Origin: Trema orientale | Taxonomy: Eukaryota; Streptophyta; Magnoliopsida; Rosales; Cannabaceae | Reading direction: 5' to 3' | Length of the DNA: 64,000 nucleotides | Assembly: GCA_002914845.1 (NCBI GenBank) | Contig: JXTC01000270.1 | Location: forward strand, 38,219-102,218 | Shown here: piece by piece, positions 24,343 through 34,998 of the stretch | Position numbering within the stretch: position 1 is the first letter of the stretch | How the letters are laid out: each line of letters starts with the position of its first letter | Notes under the pieces: generated by a model | Told to the model about the DNA's origin: nothing | What the model saw: the letters and a program-made list of their open reading frames with translations, nothing else | Databases searched by the model: none | Position numbers and translations under genes: made by a program

Positions 24343-25735
24343 GCCCCCCAAACTTAAGAGTTTTGCTAGTGTTCGAGCAAAAGAAAGACTAAACACAACG
24401 AAACACAACTACAAGGTAATTTGCCCTCAAATGGTGATTTCCAAAGAATTTTCTCAAAGATTGCACGTAGAACATAAGTCATAGAAAATTGTAAACATTA
24501 GCAAAGTATTGAGAACAATTCAAGAGCATGTCCCATTCCAAATTGGATTATCCGTGCGTGTGTGTGTGAATTTCTTTTCACCTATCATTGTGTTGAACCC
24601 AGATAAAATTATGCAAGCATGAATTAAGCATAGGATCTCTAAGTTATGACTCATGTGCCATAGGTTTACTTTTCAAATCTTTCTCCACTAATGTAGATCA
24701 ACATAACACCAAGAATCAAAAAGTCTTTATCAAGCTTGTAATGTAGGCTTAGGTGTGGGTAGGATACTTTGGATAATAGTAGCCTTAATTTACCACCCTT
24801 AAGCATAAATTAATCTAGGACCTTATTTTGAGCTACACTTTTACACTACACAATCTCACCAACTTTCTTGTTTCAAGAAACACCACACTTTTCAATTGAC
24901 TTTCTTTCTTTGATCTACTTTGATGATCAAACACATCAACCACATTTATTTTCTTTCTTTCTGAACAAGGGTGCACCAATTTTTTTTTTTATGAATAGCT
25001 TTTTTTTTTTTAGAATGAAACTAAATACTTAACAAAAAAAAAACAACTTTCAACATAAATAAAACTCTGAAACTTCTCAACTCCACCCTTCCACCCCAAT
25101 TATAGCATAGCTCAAAATATCACATTAACAAATTCAATCATGCTTAAGGGTAAAAGGTTGAAGGATATTATTGTAAGCTAGGCTAGTGTGTATGGTTGAC
25201 AGAGAAAGAAATTATAAGGCTCAAAGTGGGTATACTAAGGTCAAAATATATCAAGGTTGGCTCGAAAGGCTCAATCAGTCCAAACAATGCCTAAATCCTC
25301 TCCTCGATGATATGCAAACTAGGATTTCGCCTCAATAGATTATCAAACAAATTCTAGCACATATGAGATTATCAAAATAATATATTTACATAAGCATTCT
25401 CTAGATTCACACACAACTCAAAGTTCAAGGCATTGTGCTTAATTATGGATTTTTCACAATCGAAATAAGACTACATATGAATTGTTCACACAACTAAGCC
25501 AATGTATGCATTTTTCCGCAACTTATGACAAATTCAATCAAGTTTATCATCATCGGCCCATAGGAAATTACCAAAAGAGGTACAGACACCTCAAGCATAC
25601 CAATACAAATAAAAGAACAAAAACATAATTAACCAAAATCACAAATAAACACACATGCAAGCACAAAATAAACAAGTAATCCACAAGGTTTTACCCTCCC
25701 CCAAACTTATCATGCTAATTATCTAGAAATTAAAT
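24343..25735 (-). other. Polypurine tract and conserved non-coding block of element B
   Basis: Shares long stretches with element A 15535-16850, in order and orientation (TTGTAATGTAGGCTTAGG, CAAATTCTAGCACATATGAG, CATTCTCTAGATT), and its part nearest the LTR is shared with C. T-rich homopolymers lie at 24980-25012. No conserved frame. Confidence 0.7.
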
Positions 25736-26835
25736 AACAAAAGAAGAGTTCAGAGATACCCCTCTCGATGGCTTAAAGCCATGACACTTAATGTCTTGGG
25801 ATTGTGCTAGACCTTCTGGATTGCTCAATACATGAACAAAACAATAAAGACTTGGGTTGCCTCCCAAGAAGCGCTTGTTTAACGTCATTAGCTTGACGTC
25901 TTCCTTCTTCTCTATAGGGTGGATGGGGTGATGGTGGAAAGTCCCACCTTTTCGGCCTTGAGCTTGCTCAGAAAGAGATTCAAGCATGAATAGCCAAGTT
26001 TGACTTGTTGACCGAACTCATAATTAAGCTCCAAAGTCTTCTTCTTCTTCTTGACACACCACTTCTTGGTCTTCTCTTTGTATGGCTTATGGTGACTAGA
26101 AGAAGAGAGTGCCACTTCTATGAATTCAATTGGAGATTTAGAGTTAACAAAGTATGGAGGAGCTTCCAATAAATTGACATCAATATCACGAAAAGCCTTC
26201 TTTGCCTCCACATCAAAGGAGTGAGCAAAAGAGGCTTCATGAGTGTCGGTTGGAAAGTCTCCCAAATGCTTGTCCTCAACACTTTCTTTCACCATGTCAA
26301 CTCTTAAGCAATCACTGGTATCACTAGGAGGGTCCATAGCTTTAAACACATTAAAGGTTACCTCTTGGTCTTCTACCCTCATAGTGAGCTCTCCTTTGTG
26401 CACATCAATAATAGTCCTCCCAGTTGCTAAAAATAGCCTCCCAAGGATAATTGGAAGATTCTCATCTTCTTCCATGTCGAGGACGATGAAGTCCGCCGGA
26501 AAAATTAACTTGTCCACCTTTACAAGCACATTTTCTATGATACCTCTTGGGTGTGTGATGGACCTATCAACGAATTGGAGCATTGCCATTGTTGGTCTTG
26601 CCTCCCCCAAACCAAGTTTTTGAAAAATAGACAATGGCATCAAATTGACACTAGCATCCAAGTCACATAAAGCTTTGCTAAAGAACCGATTACCTATGAT
26701 ACATGGAATGTTGAAGCGTCCCGGATCCTTGAGCTTAGGAGGTAGCTTCTTTTGGAGAATGGCACTACACTCTTCTGTTAGAGCAACGGTCTCAAAATCA
26801 CCTAATTTCCTCTTCTTGGACAAGATGTCCTTCAT
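25736..26835 (-). pseudogene. Athila-type aspartic protease region of element B
   Basis: The frame 25912-26835 (307 aa) begins LSKKRKLGDFETVALTEECS, followed by PPKLKDPGRFNIPCIIGN, the standard Athila linker before protease. The active-site word reads CDLDASVNLMPLS where the family has CDLGAS, so the Gly of the D-x-G-type motif is replaced by Asp. ILGRLFLATGRTIIDV is the C-terminal ILG segment of the protease fold. After it comes a charged tail and then KRFLGGNPS and RGVSLNSS (25735-25920), with no RT. It processed Gag in an ancestor; the active-site change makes activity here doubtful. Confidence 0.75.
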
Positions 26836-28542
26836 AAACTAGACATAGCTTGGCATTTGTTCCAACGCATCCGCAAATGGTATATTGATATGAAACTTTT
26901 TGAACACATCAAGGAACTTGGAGAATTGCTTGTCAAGCTTTTGCGGGCGAAAATGTTGAGGAAAAGGCAATGGAGGGTTGTAAGGAGTGGCCTTACTTGG
27001 ACAAGACTTGGGTGTGAGCTCTTCTTACCCTTTTTCTTCGTTAGTCATCCCATTCTCCTCACGTTGTTTTTCAACTACACCTTCCTCTTCAATTGGCTTA
27101 GATGGCAAAGTGGGCTTTCAATATCTATGTTCAACTCTTTCCCGCTCCTAAGAGTAATAGCATTACATTGCTCCTTGCCATTACTTCTTGGATTAGGCTC
27201 AGTGTTGCTAGGCAAATTGCCTTGAGGGCGGTTATTGATGGCATTTGCAAGTTGCCCCACTTGCACTTCAAGATTTCTAATGGAAACCGCTTGATTTTGG
27301 AAGAGAGCTTCGGTTTTGCTCATGAATTGATCACTCTTGTTCACATATTGAGCCAATAAGTCTTCTAAAGATGATTTCTTCTCCTGGATTGACGGTTGAG
27401 ATGGGAAGCCCGGTATATAGATTGGCCGATTGTTTTATGAAGGTGAAGGCCCTTGGTTGTTGCTCCATGAGAAATTATGATGGTTCTTCCAACCTGGATT
27501 GTAAGAATTTGAGTGCGGGTTGCTTTGTTGCCTATTGTAGTTGGCAACAAATTGGACCGACTCCAAGTTGTTCGGGCATCCCTCTTTAGTATGATTTTCA
27601 CCACAAATTTCACATACCATAAATGGACTTTGAATAGCATGCACACTCATAGTATCAAATCTCTTGTTCAAAGCGGCTAATTGTGCGAGAATAGCGGTAG
27701 TAGCATCGACATCATGCACACCACTGGTCTTCTTGGGCATCATTCTCTTTGATGGCCATTGATAATTGTTAGAGGCCATTTCTTCAAGCAAGTCACATGC
27801 TTCATCAATAGATTTTCCCTTCAAAGCTCCTCCCGCAACGGTATCAATGGTGGTTCTAATAGAGCTCACCAACCAATTATAGAAAGTTTGGACTTGAAGC
27901 CATTTCAGAATCCCATGGTGAGGGCACCTTCGAAGCAAGTCCTTATACCTCTCCCAAGCCTCATAAAGTGACTCAGAATCATATTGCACAAATGAGGTAA
28001 TGTCATTCCTCATTTTCTCCGTCTTCGCCGGTCGGAAGATTTTGGCAAGAAACTTTTGGGCGAGATCTTCCCACATTGTAATGGAGCCTGATGGTAGAGA
28101 GCATAACTAACTCTTTGCCTTATCCCGTAGTGAGAAAGGAAAAAAGCCTAAGTCGAATAGCATCATCACTAACTCCATTATGCTTGAAGGTGTCACAAAT
28201 CTCCAAAAAGTTAGCAATGTAGGAGTTAGGATCGTCATGGGGTGAACCTCCAAATTGAACTGAGGTTTGAATCATTTGGATGATTACGAGCTTGATTTCG
28301 AAGTTGTTAGCTTGCACAGTTGGCCTCCGAATACTAGAGTGGACAACATCTACTAATGGCACGGCATAATCTCTCAACACCCTTGGTTCACCCTCATTTG
28401 GTTGCTATCCAATATTTTGCCCTTGCTCAGCCATCTTAGCACCACTAGATGAAGCTTGAACCCTCTCTTTATGAAGTCTTCTGAGAGTTCTCTCAATTTC
28501 TGGATCAAGAGGTATAAGTTCCAATCTTTGCGATCTTCGCAT
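26836..28542 (-). pseudogene. Athila-type gag of element B
   Basis: It starts at ATG 28542 (MRRSQRLELIPLDPEIER), a typical Athila gag N-terminus. An in-frame TAG lies at 28405-28407 and a frame change near 28080-28120. The capsid part includes FGGSPHDDPNSYIANFLEIC (28120-28380) and ESLYEAWERYKDLLRRCPHH plus SIDEACDLLEEMASNNYQW (27435-28076). A CxxC-H-C-type cluster (CEICGENHTKEGCPNN) follows, then LEVQVGQLANAINNRPQGN and NAITLRSGKEL (27075-27356). Gag forms the virus-like particle of the retroelement. The breaks show that it no longer encodes a full protein. Confidence 0.8.
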
Positions 28543-28631
28543 GCAAGAGTAAAAGAGCACTTAAAATCAAAAACAAAAAGTTTGATCGAAAATTTGAACT
28601 ACTTAGTATTAATATTAGTAAAGATATAGCA

Positions 28632-28661
28632 CCACAATCCCAGGCAACAGCGCCAAAAACT
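28632..28661 (-). other. Primer-binding site of element B (tRNA-Asp type)
   Basis: On the minus strand TGGCGCTGTTGCCTGGGATT directly follows the 5' LTR and its AGTTTT spacer. Confidence 0.8.
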
Positions 28662-29172
28662 TGTTGTGGGTTTGCTAAACACCACGGAATTGCAAGTGCA
28701 CAATACCAGTTACAAATAAAAAAATGATGAGATGAGTATCGTCCCACGGATATTGCTACTATTTCTATGCTAATTAATAAAATTGTAATGATTCTAAGAT
28801 TATCCAAACAAGCAATATTCAAGACAAATAAATGGGCAAATGAATTAAAATAACAACTAGGAAAAGCAAGTAAAATAGGTTCAAATTCAATAGAAAATAA
28901 AGACTAGAATTGCTAGCTGCCCAACCCTTCCTATTGTGCCATTTACCTCTCTTTGCCCCAAATTAATTTAACCAAATTGTTGTTAACCAGATGTGCTTAT
29001 GTATTTGCAAGCTTCGTCTGTTGTCGTATAAGTATTTTCACTCAACCTAACCCACTATATTCCTATGAGGATTAAAATTGAATGAAATCATTAAAAGCAA
29101 ACATCCCTAGTGGTTACACACACTAATTAGGTATATTCCTATCCTAATTAAATGTATGTCTCTCTATCTAAG
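28662..29172 (-). repeat. Element B 5' LTR, left part
   Basis: Begins TGTTGTGGGTTTG and matches 22791-23300. It is interrupted by element C after CTAAG (29168-29172). Confidence 0.9.
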
Positions 29173-30671
29173 TGTTACGTTTAAAATGCATATACATAAA
29201 ATAACCACAAGTGCACGGATCGTAAATAAGTAAAAAAGTGATAAGTAGAGTTGTCGATCCCACGAGAAATTGTGTGTTAAACTATCGTTAATTACCGGAA
29301 TTATCGTAACCTAACTTTATCTAGGCAACAAAATTAAATGGTTTTATAATTAAATAAATAAAAAGATAAAAATAAATAAATAAATAAAATATGAAAACTC
29401 TATGAACAAATGTACTAGGAGACTGAATTCACCTAACTATCAACTATGTCTTTTGATCACCAATTACATTCAAATCAATTATTCCTAGTTTATAAGCCAA
29501 GAATCCAAAAGTATTTATACTCCCTCTCTCGAGTGCCACGTGAAATCACTCCTAAATCTCGGTTCCACTATGTCTATTCCGAACCTAGAAATTAAGAATT
29601 CAATATGGTCAATGGCTCTTTGATTATGGCTTCAAAGGAATTATAGGTTCTCTCAAACTCTATAAAATCCTAAGTTATACTGTCCTATGGTTGTTTCTAA
29701 AATTTCCTCTCTCAAGTGTCAAATTCTAGAAACCAAATCATCCAACTAGTAGCTAATTAGTTGATAAGTATTAAGTATAGAATAGCATAAATAAATTCAA
29801 GAACAATATCAAAGAACATATTAGAAGTCAAGACATAGAATCAAAGTTTAAATTACATCAAACCCCAAGCATATAACAATTAATTCAACATAGGAGAATC
29901 CAACACTAATCTCAACAAGAATTTCATATATCCAAACATATTCAACAATCAAGCATAATACAAAATTCAAATGAGATTAGGGTGAGAAAGAGGATGAGAA
30001 AAATTCTTTTGTAGAGGTAGAACTTCAAGCTTCAATCTCTTCAAGCCACTCTCTCAAGCATCCTCTCCAAGATTTTTGCTCCAAAGCTCTCCTCTCTCTA
30101 TGAATTTTGAGCTCCAAAGTTTGTATTTTCTCTCCAACTCTCCACACTTGCTATGGAGGCTTAAGGGTGTATTTAAAGGCCTCCAAGGTGACCTAGACCA
30201 GGTAAAATATCAACCATTCGATTAGATGGCATCAATAGTCCAGATTAGCTTTAGAAACTCGCTAAAAATGTGCTTCCGGACGCTGTGTAGCACTGCAGCG
30301 CTCCCTGGCCAGTGCGCGGCACTCTAGCCTCGGGAAATCAAGTTTTTAGGCAGCGCCGCGGCACTACTATTGAAACACTGCGGCGCTCTCGGCTCTGGAA
30401 TTCAGCACGAATAGTTTTCTTCTCGGGGGCGCCATTTCTTCGTTTTAGCTCTGTTTTGCCTGATTTTTATTGCGTTGCTTTCGTATCGGACTCAACTTTC
30501 ATCACAATAGTTGAAATATCCAAATTTGGCACCAATATTTCTTGGTTCTCATTTATTCACAAGAACTACAAAAACAAAGTAAAAGCACATCAAATTACCA
30601 AAAATACTTGAGAACTTACAAATATTTGAGTTGAATGATACTTGATTTGTGAGTGAATTAATCACTCATCA
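29173..30671 (-). repeat. Element C 3' LTR
   Basis: Same length as its partner and very similar by eye. Palindromic GC-rich words lie at 30279-30400. GTGTATTTAAAGGC at 30168-30180 reads GCCTTTAAATACAC on the minus strand, a TATA-like promoter element. A GAGTGAATTAATCACTC hairpin occupies the outer end (30652-30668). Confidence 0.9.
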
Positions 30672-31672
30672 AATACCCCCAAACTTGAATATTTGCTTAT
30701 CCTCAAGCAAAACAAAACAAGAAAAAGAATAGCAAAACACAAATCAAGTACTAAAAACATAAACGACAAAGTGTGAGTTTTGTATCGAATCAAAAACCGT
30801 GCAAGTATCTTCGAAGTCACGAAATGTTCCAAGCTCAAAAGAAATGTGAATATTGAGATTATCTAGATTTTCAACTTCAAGCATCAATTAAACTCCACTC
30901 AAGACTCTCAATGTGTAAGTGTGTGCAAAATCAATATCACTTAACAAAATGAACTTCAGATATACTTGTGTGTTTCGATAGACAATGAAATATCTCTACA
31001 TAATGTAATTTAAAACTACCATATACCCATTTTTCATGTTGCTCTCTACTAATATATGTTAGTGTATCATCAAAGATCAAAAAGTCTTTCATTAAGCTTG
31101 TAATGTTGGCCTAGGCAAAGGTAAGATGATTTTGGAAAAAAATTTCATCCTTAAGCATATTAAGCTAGGACGTTTATAGAGTTATTCCTTGGTACACCAA
31201 ATAGCACTCTCACACTTCTTTTCAACTAAATTTCTCTTCTATCAACACTCCACCAAACAGTTATTGATTTTTTCTTTTTTTTTTTTTTGAATCGAAAGAT
31301 TCAAAATAAGACAAAAGGATGAAAATCAAAAACCTCTCCCCCAAACTCAAAATCAACATTGTCCTCAATGTTGGAAAACAAAATAAAGGGTGAGGACAAA
31401 TTTTTCACCAAATTATTCTCTTCTCTCTCTCTTTTTTTCTTTTCTTTTTGCTTTTTTTTTGTCTTTTTTTTTTTTTTTTTTTTGCTTTATAACACCACCT
31501 TTTCTCCTAACATGAACATAAGACAAAATAACTCTTTAAAATAATCAAAATGCTTAAGGAAGGTTGGTGGACATTATTTTGATTTGGCAAAAAGAGTCAT
31601 AAAGAGACTCAAATTGTGAACTAAGAATAGTCTCCCTTCTCTCCTACTCCTCATGACGAAGTCTGGTCTCCT
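30672..31672 (-). other. Polypurine tract and non-coding block of element C
   Basis: The minus-strand CAAGTTTGGGGGT tract lies next to the LTR. Text such as AAGCTTGTAATGTTGGCCTAGG corresponds to the conserved block of A and B. Long T homopolymers lie at 31265-31290 and 31455-31483. Confidence 0.65.
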
Positions 31673-32066
31673 CTAAAAATTGTGTAAAATGATATTCAAG
31701 GTTGGGAGAAGGCTCCTCTTGGTGATGTGGAGTATCACACCATGGTGCCGAAATGTTAGAATTATCTCCCAAACCGAGGTAGCTTGGTAGATAATTCTAA
31801 CTCCGACGGTCAAAGTCAGCCATGTCTTCCAACAACAAATAAGCTTCATCAATGGATAATTGGTAGATAGAGATGGTACCATTACCTCTTTCCACCCATA
31901 TTCTTGTTTCGGGCCTAAGGTTGTTGAGGAAGTTTTGTACTTGATACTCTGGGGATAAACCATAATTAGGGCATAGTGTGAGTAACTCCTTGTATCTCCA
32001 CCATGCACAATAAAATGGCTCCAAGTCTCATTGAGCAAACCACAAGAGGACTTGTTGATCTAACAT
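31673..32066 (-). pseudogene. Gag fragment of element C
   Basis: Contains EPFYCAWWRYKELLTLCPNY, QVQNFLNNLRPETRIWVERG and SIDEAYLLLEDMADFDRRS. This is the Athila capsid core, parallel to ESLYEAWERYKDLL and SIDEACDLLEEMA in B. Only about 120 codons remain and an in-frame stop lies just after the start region. There is no nucleocapsid, protease or polymerase. Confidence 0.65.
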
Positions 32067-32177
32067 CTCCAAGTACCTCGCAAAACAAATATTTAAAAAT
32101 AAATATAAAAAATAAAAATAAACACCTAAATTAAAACCAAGTAACTTACTCCCGATATCAACAACAATCTAAAATAC

Positions 32178-32204
32178 CAATTCTTTGCAACGGCGCCAAA
32201 AACT
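32178..32204 (-). other. Primer-binding site of element C (tRNA-Asp type)
   Basis: The minus strand reads TGGCGCCGTTGCAAAGAATT right after the 5' LTR. TGGCGCCGTTGC is the best-preserved primer site of the three Athila-like elements. Confidence 0.85.
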
Positions 32205-33703
32205 TGTTACGTTTAAAATGCATATACATAAAATAACCATAAGTGCACGGGTCGTAAATAAGTAATAAAGTGATAAGTAGAGTTGTCAATCCCACGAAGA
32301 ATTGTGTGTTAAACTATCATTAATTACTGGAATTATCGTAACCTAACTTTATCTAGGCAACAAAATTAAATGGTTTTATAATTAAATAAATACAAAAATA
32401 AAAATAAATAAATAAATAAAATATGGAAACTCTATGCACAAATGTACTAGGGGATTGAATTCACCTAACTATCAACTATGTCTTTTGATCACCAATTGCA
32501 TTCAAATCAATTATTCCTAGTTTATAAGCTAAGAACCCAAAAGTATTTCTACTCTCTCTCTCGAGTAGCGAGTGAAATCGCTCCTAAATCTCGATTCCAA
32601 TATCTCTATTCCGAACCTAGAAATTAAGAGTTCAATATGGTCAATGGTTCTTTGATTATGGCTTCAAAGGAATTATAAGTTCTCTCAAACTCTATAAAAT
32701 CCTAGGTTATACTTTCCTATGGTTGTTTCTAAAATTTCCTCTTTCAAGTGCCAAATTCTAGAAACCAAATCATCCAACTAGTAGCTAATTAGTTGAGAAG
32801 TATTAAGTATGGAATAGCATAAATAAATTCGAGAACAATATCAAAGAACATATTGGAAGTTAAGACATAGAATCAAAGTTTAAATTACATCAAACTCCAA
32901 GCATATAACAATTAATTCAACATAGGAGAATCCAACACCAATCTCAACAAGAATTTCATATATCCAAACATATTCAACAATCAAGCATAATACAAAATTC
33001 AAATAAGATTAGAGTGAGAAAGAGGATGAGAAAAACTCTTTTGTAGAGGTAGAACTTCAAGCTTCAATCTCTTCAAGCCACTCTCTCAAGCATCCTCTCC
33101 AAGATTTTTGCTCCAAAGCTCTCTTCTCTCTATGAATTTTGAGCTCCAAAGTTTGTATTTTCTCTCTAACTCTATACACTTACTATGGAGGCTTAAGGGT
33201 GTATTTAAAGGCCTCCAAGGTGACTTAGACTGGGAGAAATATTAACCATTCGATCAGATGGCATCAATGATCCAGATTGGCTTAAAAACTCGCTAAAAAC
33301 GCGCTTTCGGACGCTGCGTAGCACCGCAGCACTCCCTGGCCAGCGCCGCGGCACTCTAGCCTCGGGAAATCAGGTTTTCAGGCAGTGCCGCAGTGCTACT
33401 ATTCAAACGCCGCAGCGCTATCGGCTCTGGAATTCAGCACGAACAGTTTTCTTCCCGGGGGCGCCATTTCTTCGTTTTAGCTCTGTTTTGCCTGATTTTC
33501 ATTGCGTTGCGTTCGTATCGGACTCAACTTTCATCACACTATTTGAAATACCCAAATTTGGCACCAATATTTCTTAGTTCTCATTTATTCACAAGAACTA
33601 CAAAAATAAAGTAAAAACCAATTAAATCACCAAAAATGCTTGAGAACTTACAAATATTTGAGTTGAATGATACTTGATTTATGAGTGAATTAATCACTCC
33701 TCA
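32205..33703 (-). repeat. Element C 5' LTR
   Basis: Partner of 29173-30671, same length. Palindromic words at 33310-33425 (GCACCGCAGCAC, GCGCCGCGGCAC) precede the TATA-like GCCTTTAAATACAC (minus strand, about 33199-33212). Confidence 0.9.
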
Positions 33704-33708
33704 CTAAG

Positions 33709-34792
33709 GCTAAGGCTAAATACACAACTTAGTTTCCACTCCATCATGTATTTCCAAAGTTCACTCTAGTTATTGGCCAAATAACTAGTAGCATTAAGCA
33801 CAAGATAAAGAAACCAACAATTTAGACAATTAGATGTTGAAATAAGAGATAAACAAACACAATATTACAATGTTGGTTCACATAGCAATTCTAGACAAGA
33901 GAGATTTTAGCTCATGATTGAAATAAAAAGAACAATCAAATCCATATATAAACCCATTAAAAAATAATAACAATCAAAGAAGAAGAAGAAAATTGAGAAT
34001 GAAACTAGTTGTGGATTGATGCTCCTCCAAAATTGAGAGTTGGAATCCTCCAGTAATTGGTACAATAAGCTCCAATGAATTGCTCTCCAACTTCTATTAT
34101 GAGTTTTCTCTCTTAAAACTAGAAATTAAAATGAGAATTACAATATTTTTATTTTGGTATTTTCTCTCCAAGAATCTCTCCTTGGAATTTTCTCTCCAAG
34201 GGGAAAATAATGAACTAAGCTATCTCCCTTGAATTGTGTGCCTCCATCTCTAAAAAATAGGGTTTTCTATCCCAGAGGCTCCTGCACACTTAACGTAAAG
34301 TCTAATCTTGGCCTTTGATTCCTCAAAAAGTGATCTAGGACGTCTATTTTGAGTCTTGGATGCGGAAGATGGTGCTGCGGTGCCAAAAACGGGCACCGTA
34401 GTGCCAAAAAATTTGTTCTCCTTCGAATTGGCACCGCGGTGCCACTTTCTGGCACGGCAGTGCTACTTGCTGGCACTGCAGTGCCACTTTCTGGCACTAC
34501 GGTGCTCTTTGCTGGCACTGCGGTGCCACTTTCTGGCACCGCGGCGACAGCTCTCTGGTCCTGCGAGGCTTATAGTGCCTTTTGGCTCCCTTTTTCGTGT
34601 CCTCTTGCTCCTTTTTGCTTCTTTTTGACCTTTTTATGTATCATCTCCTAATGTTTCATTCTCCTACACACAAAAATAAACCAAATATCAAAATAACACT
34701 AAACTCATAAGAAACAACTTTATTTTTCAAAGAAACATAGCAAAATCAAGGCTAGAAAAGCATAGAATAACTCTATTTTCATGGAGTTATCA
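33709..34792 (-). repeat. Element B 5' LTR, right part
   Basis: Resumes after C and matches 23300-24342. The first bases read GCTAAGGCTAAATACAC where the partner has GGCTAAATACAC, a small extra duplication beside the C target site. A palindrome array of eight units lies at 34370-34550; the terminal hairpin (34765-34792) has one mismatch. Confidence 0.9.
34370..34550. repeat. Array of GC-rich 14-bp palindromes, second LTR copy
   Basis: About eight units of GGCACCGCGGTGCC-like sequence with CACTTTCT or TACTTGCT spacers. Individual units differ from those in the partner LTR by transitions, mostly C to T and G to A. Confidence 0.85.
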
Positions 34793-34998
34793 GCAGGTCT
34801 GCGAGTTTTCGGTAGCCGAGACTGAAAATATTTTCGGTCTGCCGATTCCTCTGTTTTCGCAGTATTTCAAAAAAAATTAGCTCGAAAAAGGTAAAAACGA
34901 TTAAACCAATGATAGGAACATTGAAAAATCATTAATTTAATGATCATGGAATGCAAGTCAAATGACATTTAAACAAATCATGCCAAGTTCTCTACAAA
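34793..34998 (-). other. Element D spacer between pol and the extra ORF, right part
   Basis: Continues D after B. It includes TTTTCGGTAGCCGAGACTG-like words and one more TTTTCGGTCTGCCGA palindrome near 34830-34850. Non-coding. Confidence 0.55.

Larger units (their letters stand above)
29173..33703 (-). mobile_element. Element C: compact non-autonomous Athila-like retrotransposon
   Basis: The target duplication CTAAG is exact (29168-29172, 33704-33708). The two LTRs (29173-30671, 32205-33703) are each 1499 bp, start TGTTACGTTTAAAATGC and end ATCA or CTCA. The minus-strand primer site is TGGCGCCGTTGCAAAGAATT. The interior is only 1533 bp, with a gag fragment and non-coding DNA. It is the innermost and so the youngest of the resolved insertions along its branch of the nest. 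Confidence 0.93.
22791..34792 (-). mobile_element. Element B: Athila-like retrotransposon with gag and protease only, interrupted by C
   Basis: LTRs: 22791-24342 and 28662-34792 (the latter split by C). Near-duplicate target GCAGA/GCAGG. The minus-strand primer site TGGCGCTGTTGCCTGGGATT adjoins the right LTR; the polypurine tract (AAGTTTGGGGGG) adjoins the left LTR. The 4.3-kb interior carries gag and an aspartic protease region but no RT, RNase H or integrase, going straight from a short downstream ORF into the non-coding block. Net length without C is about 7.5 kb. Confidence 0.88.
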
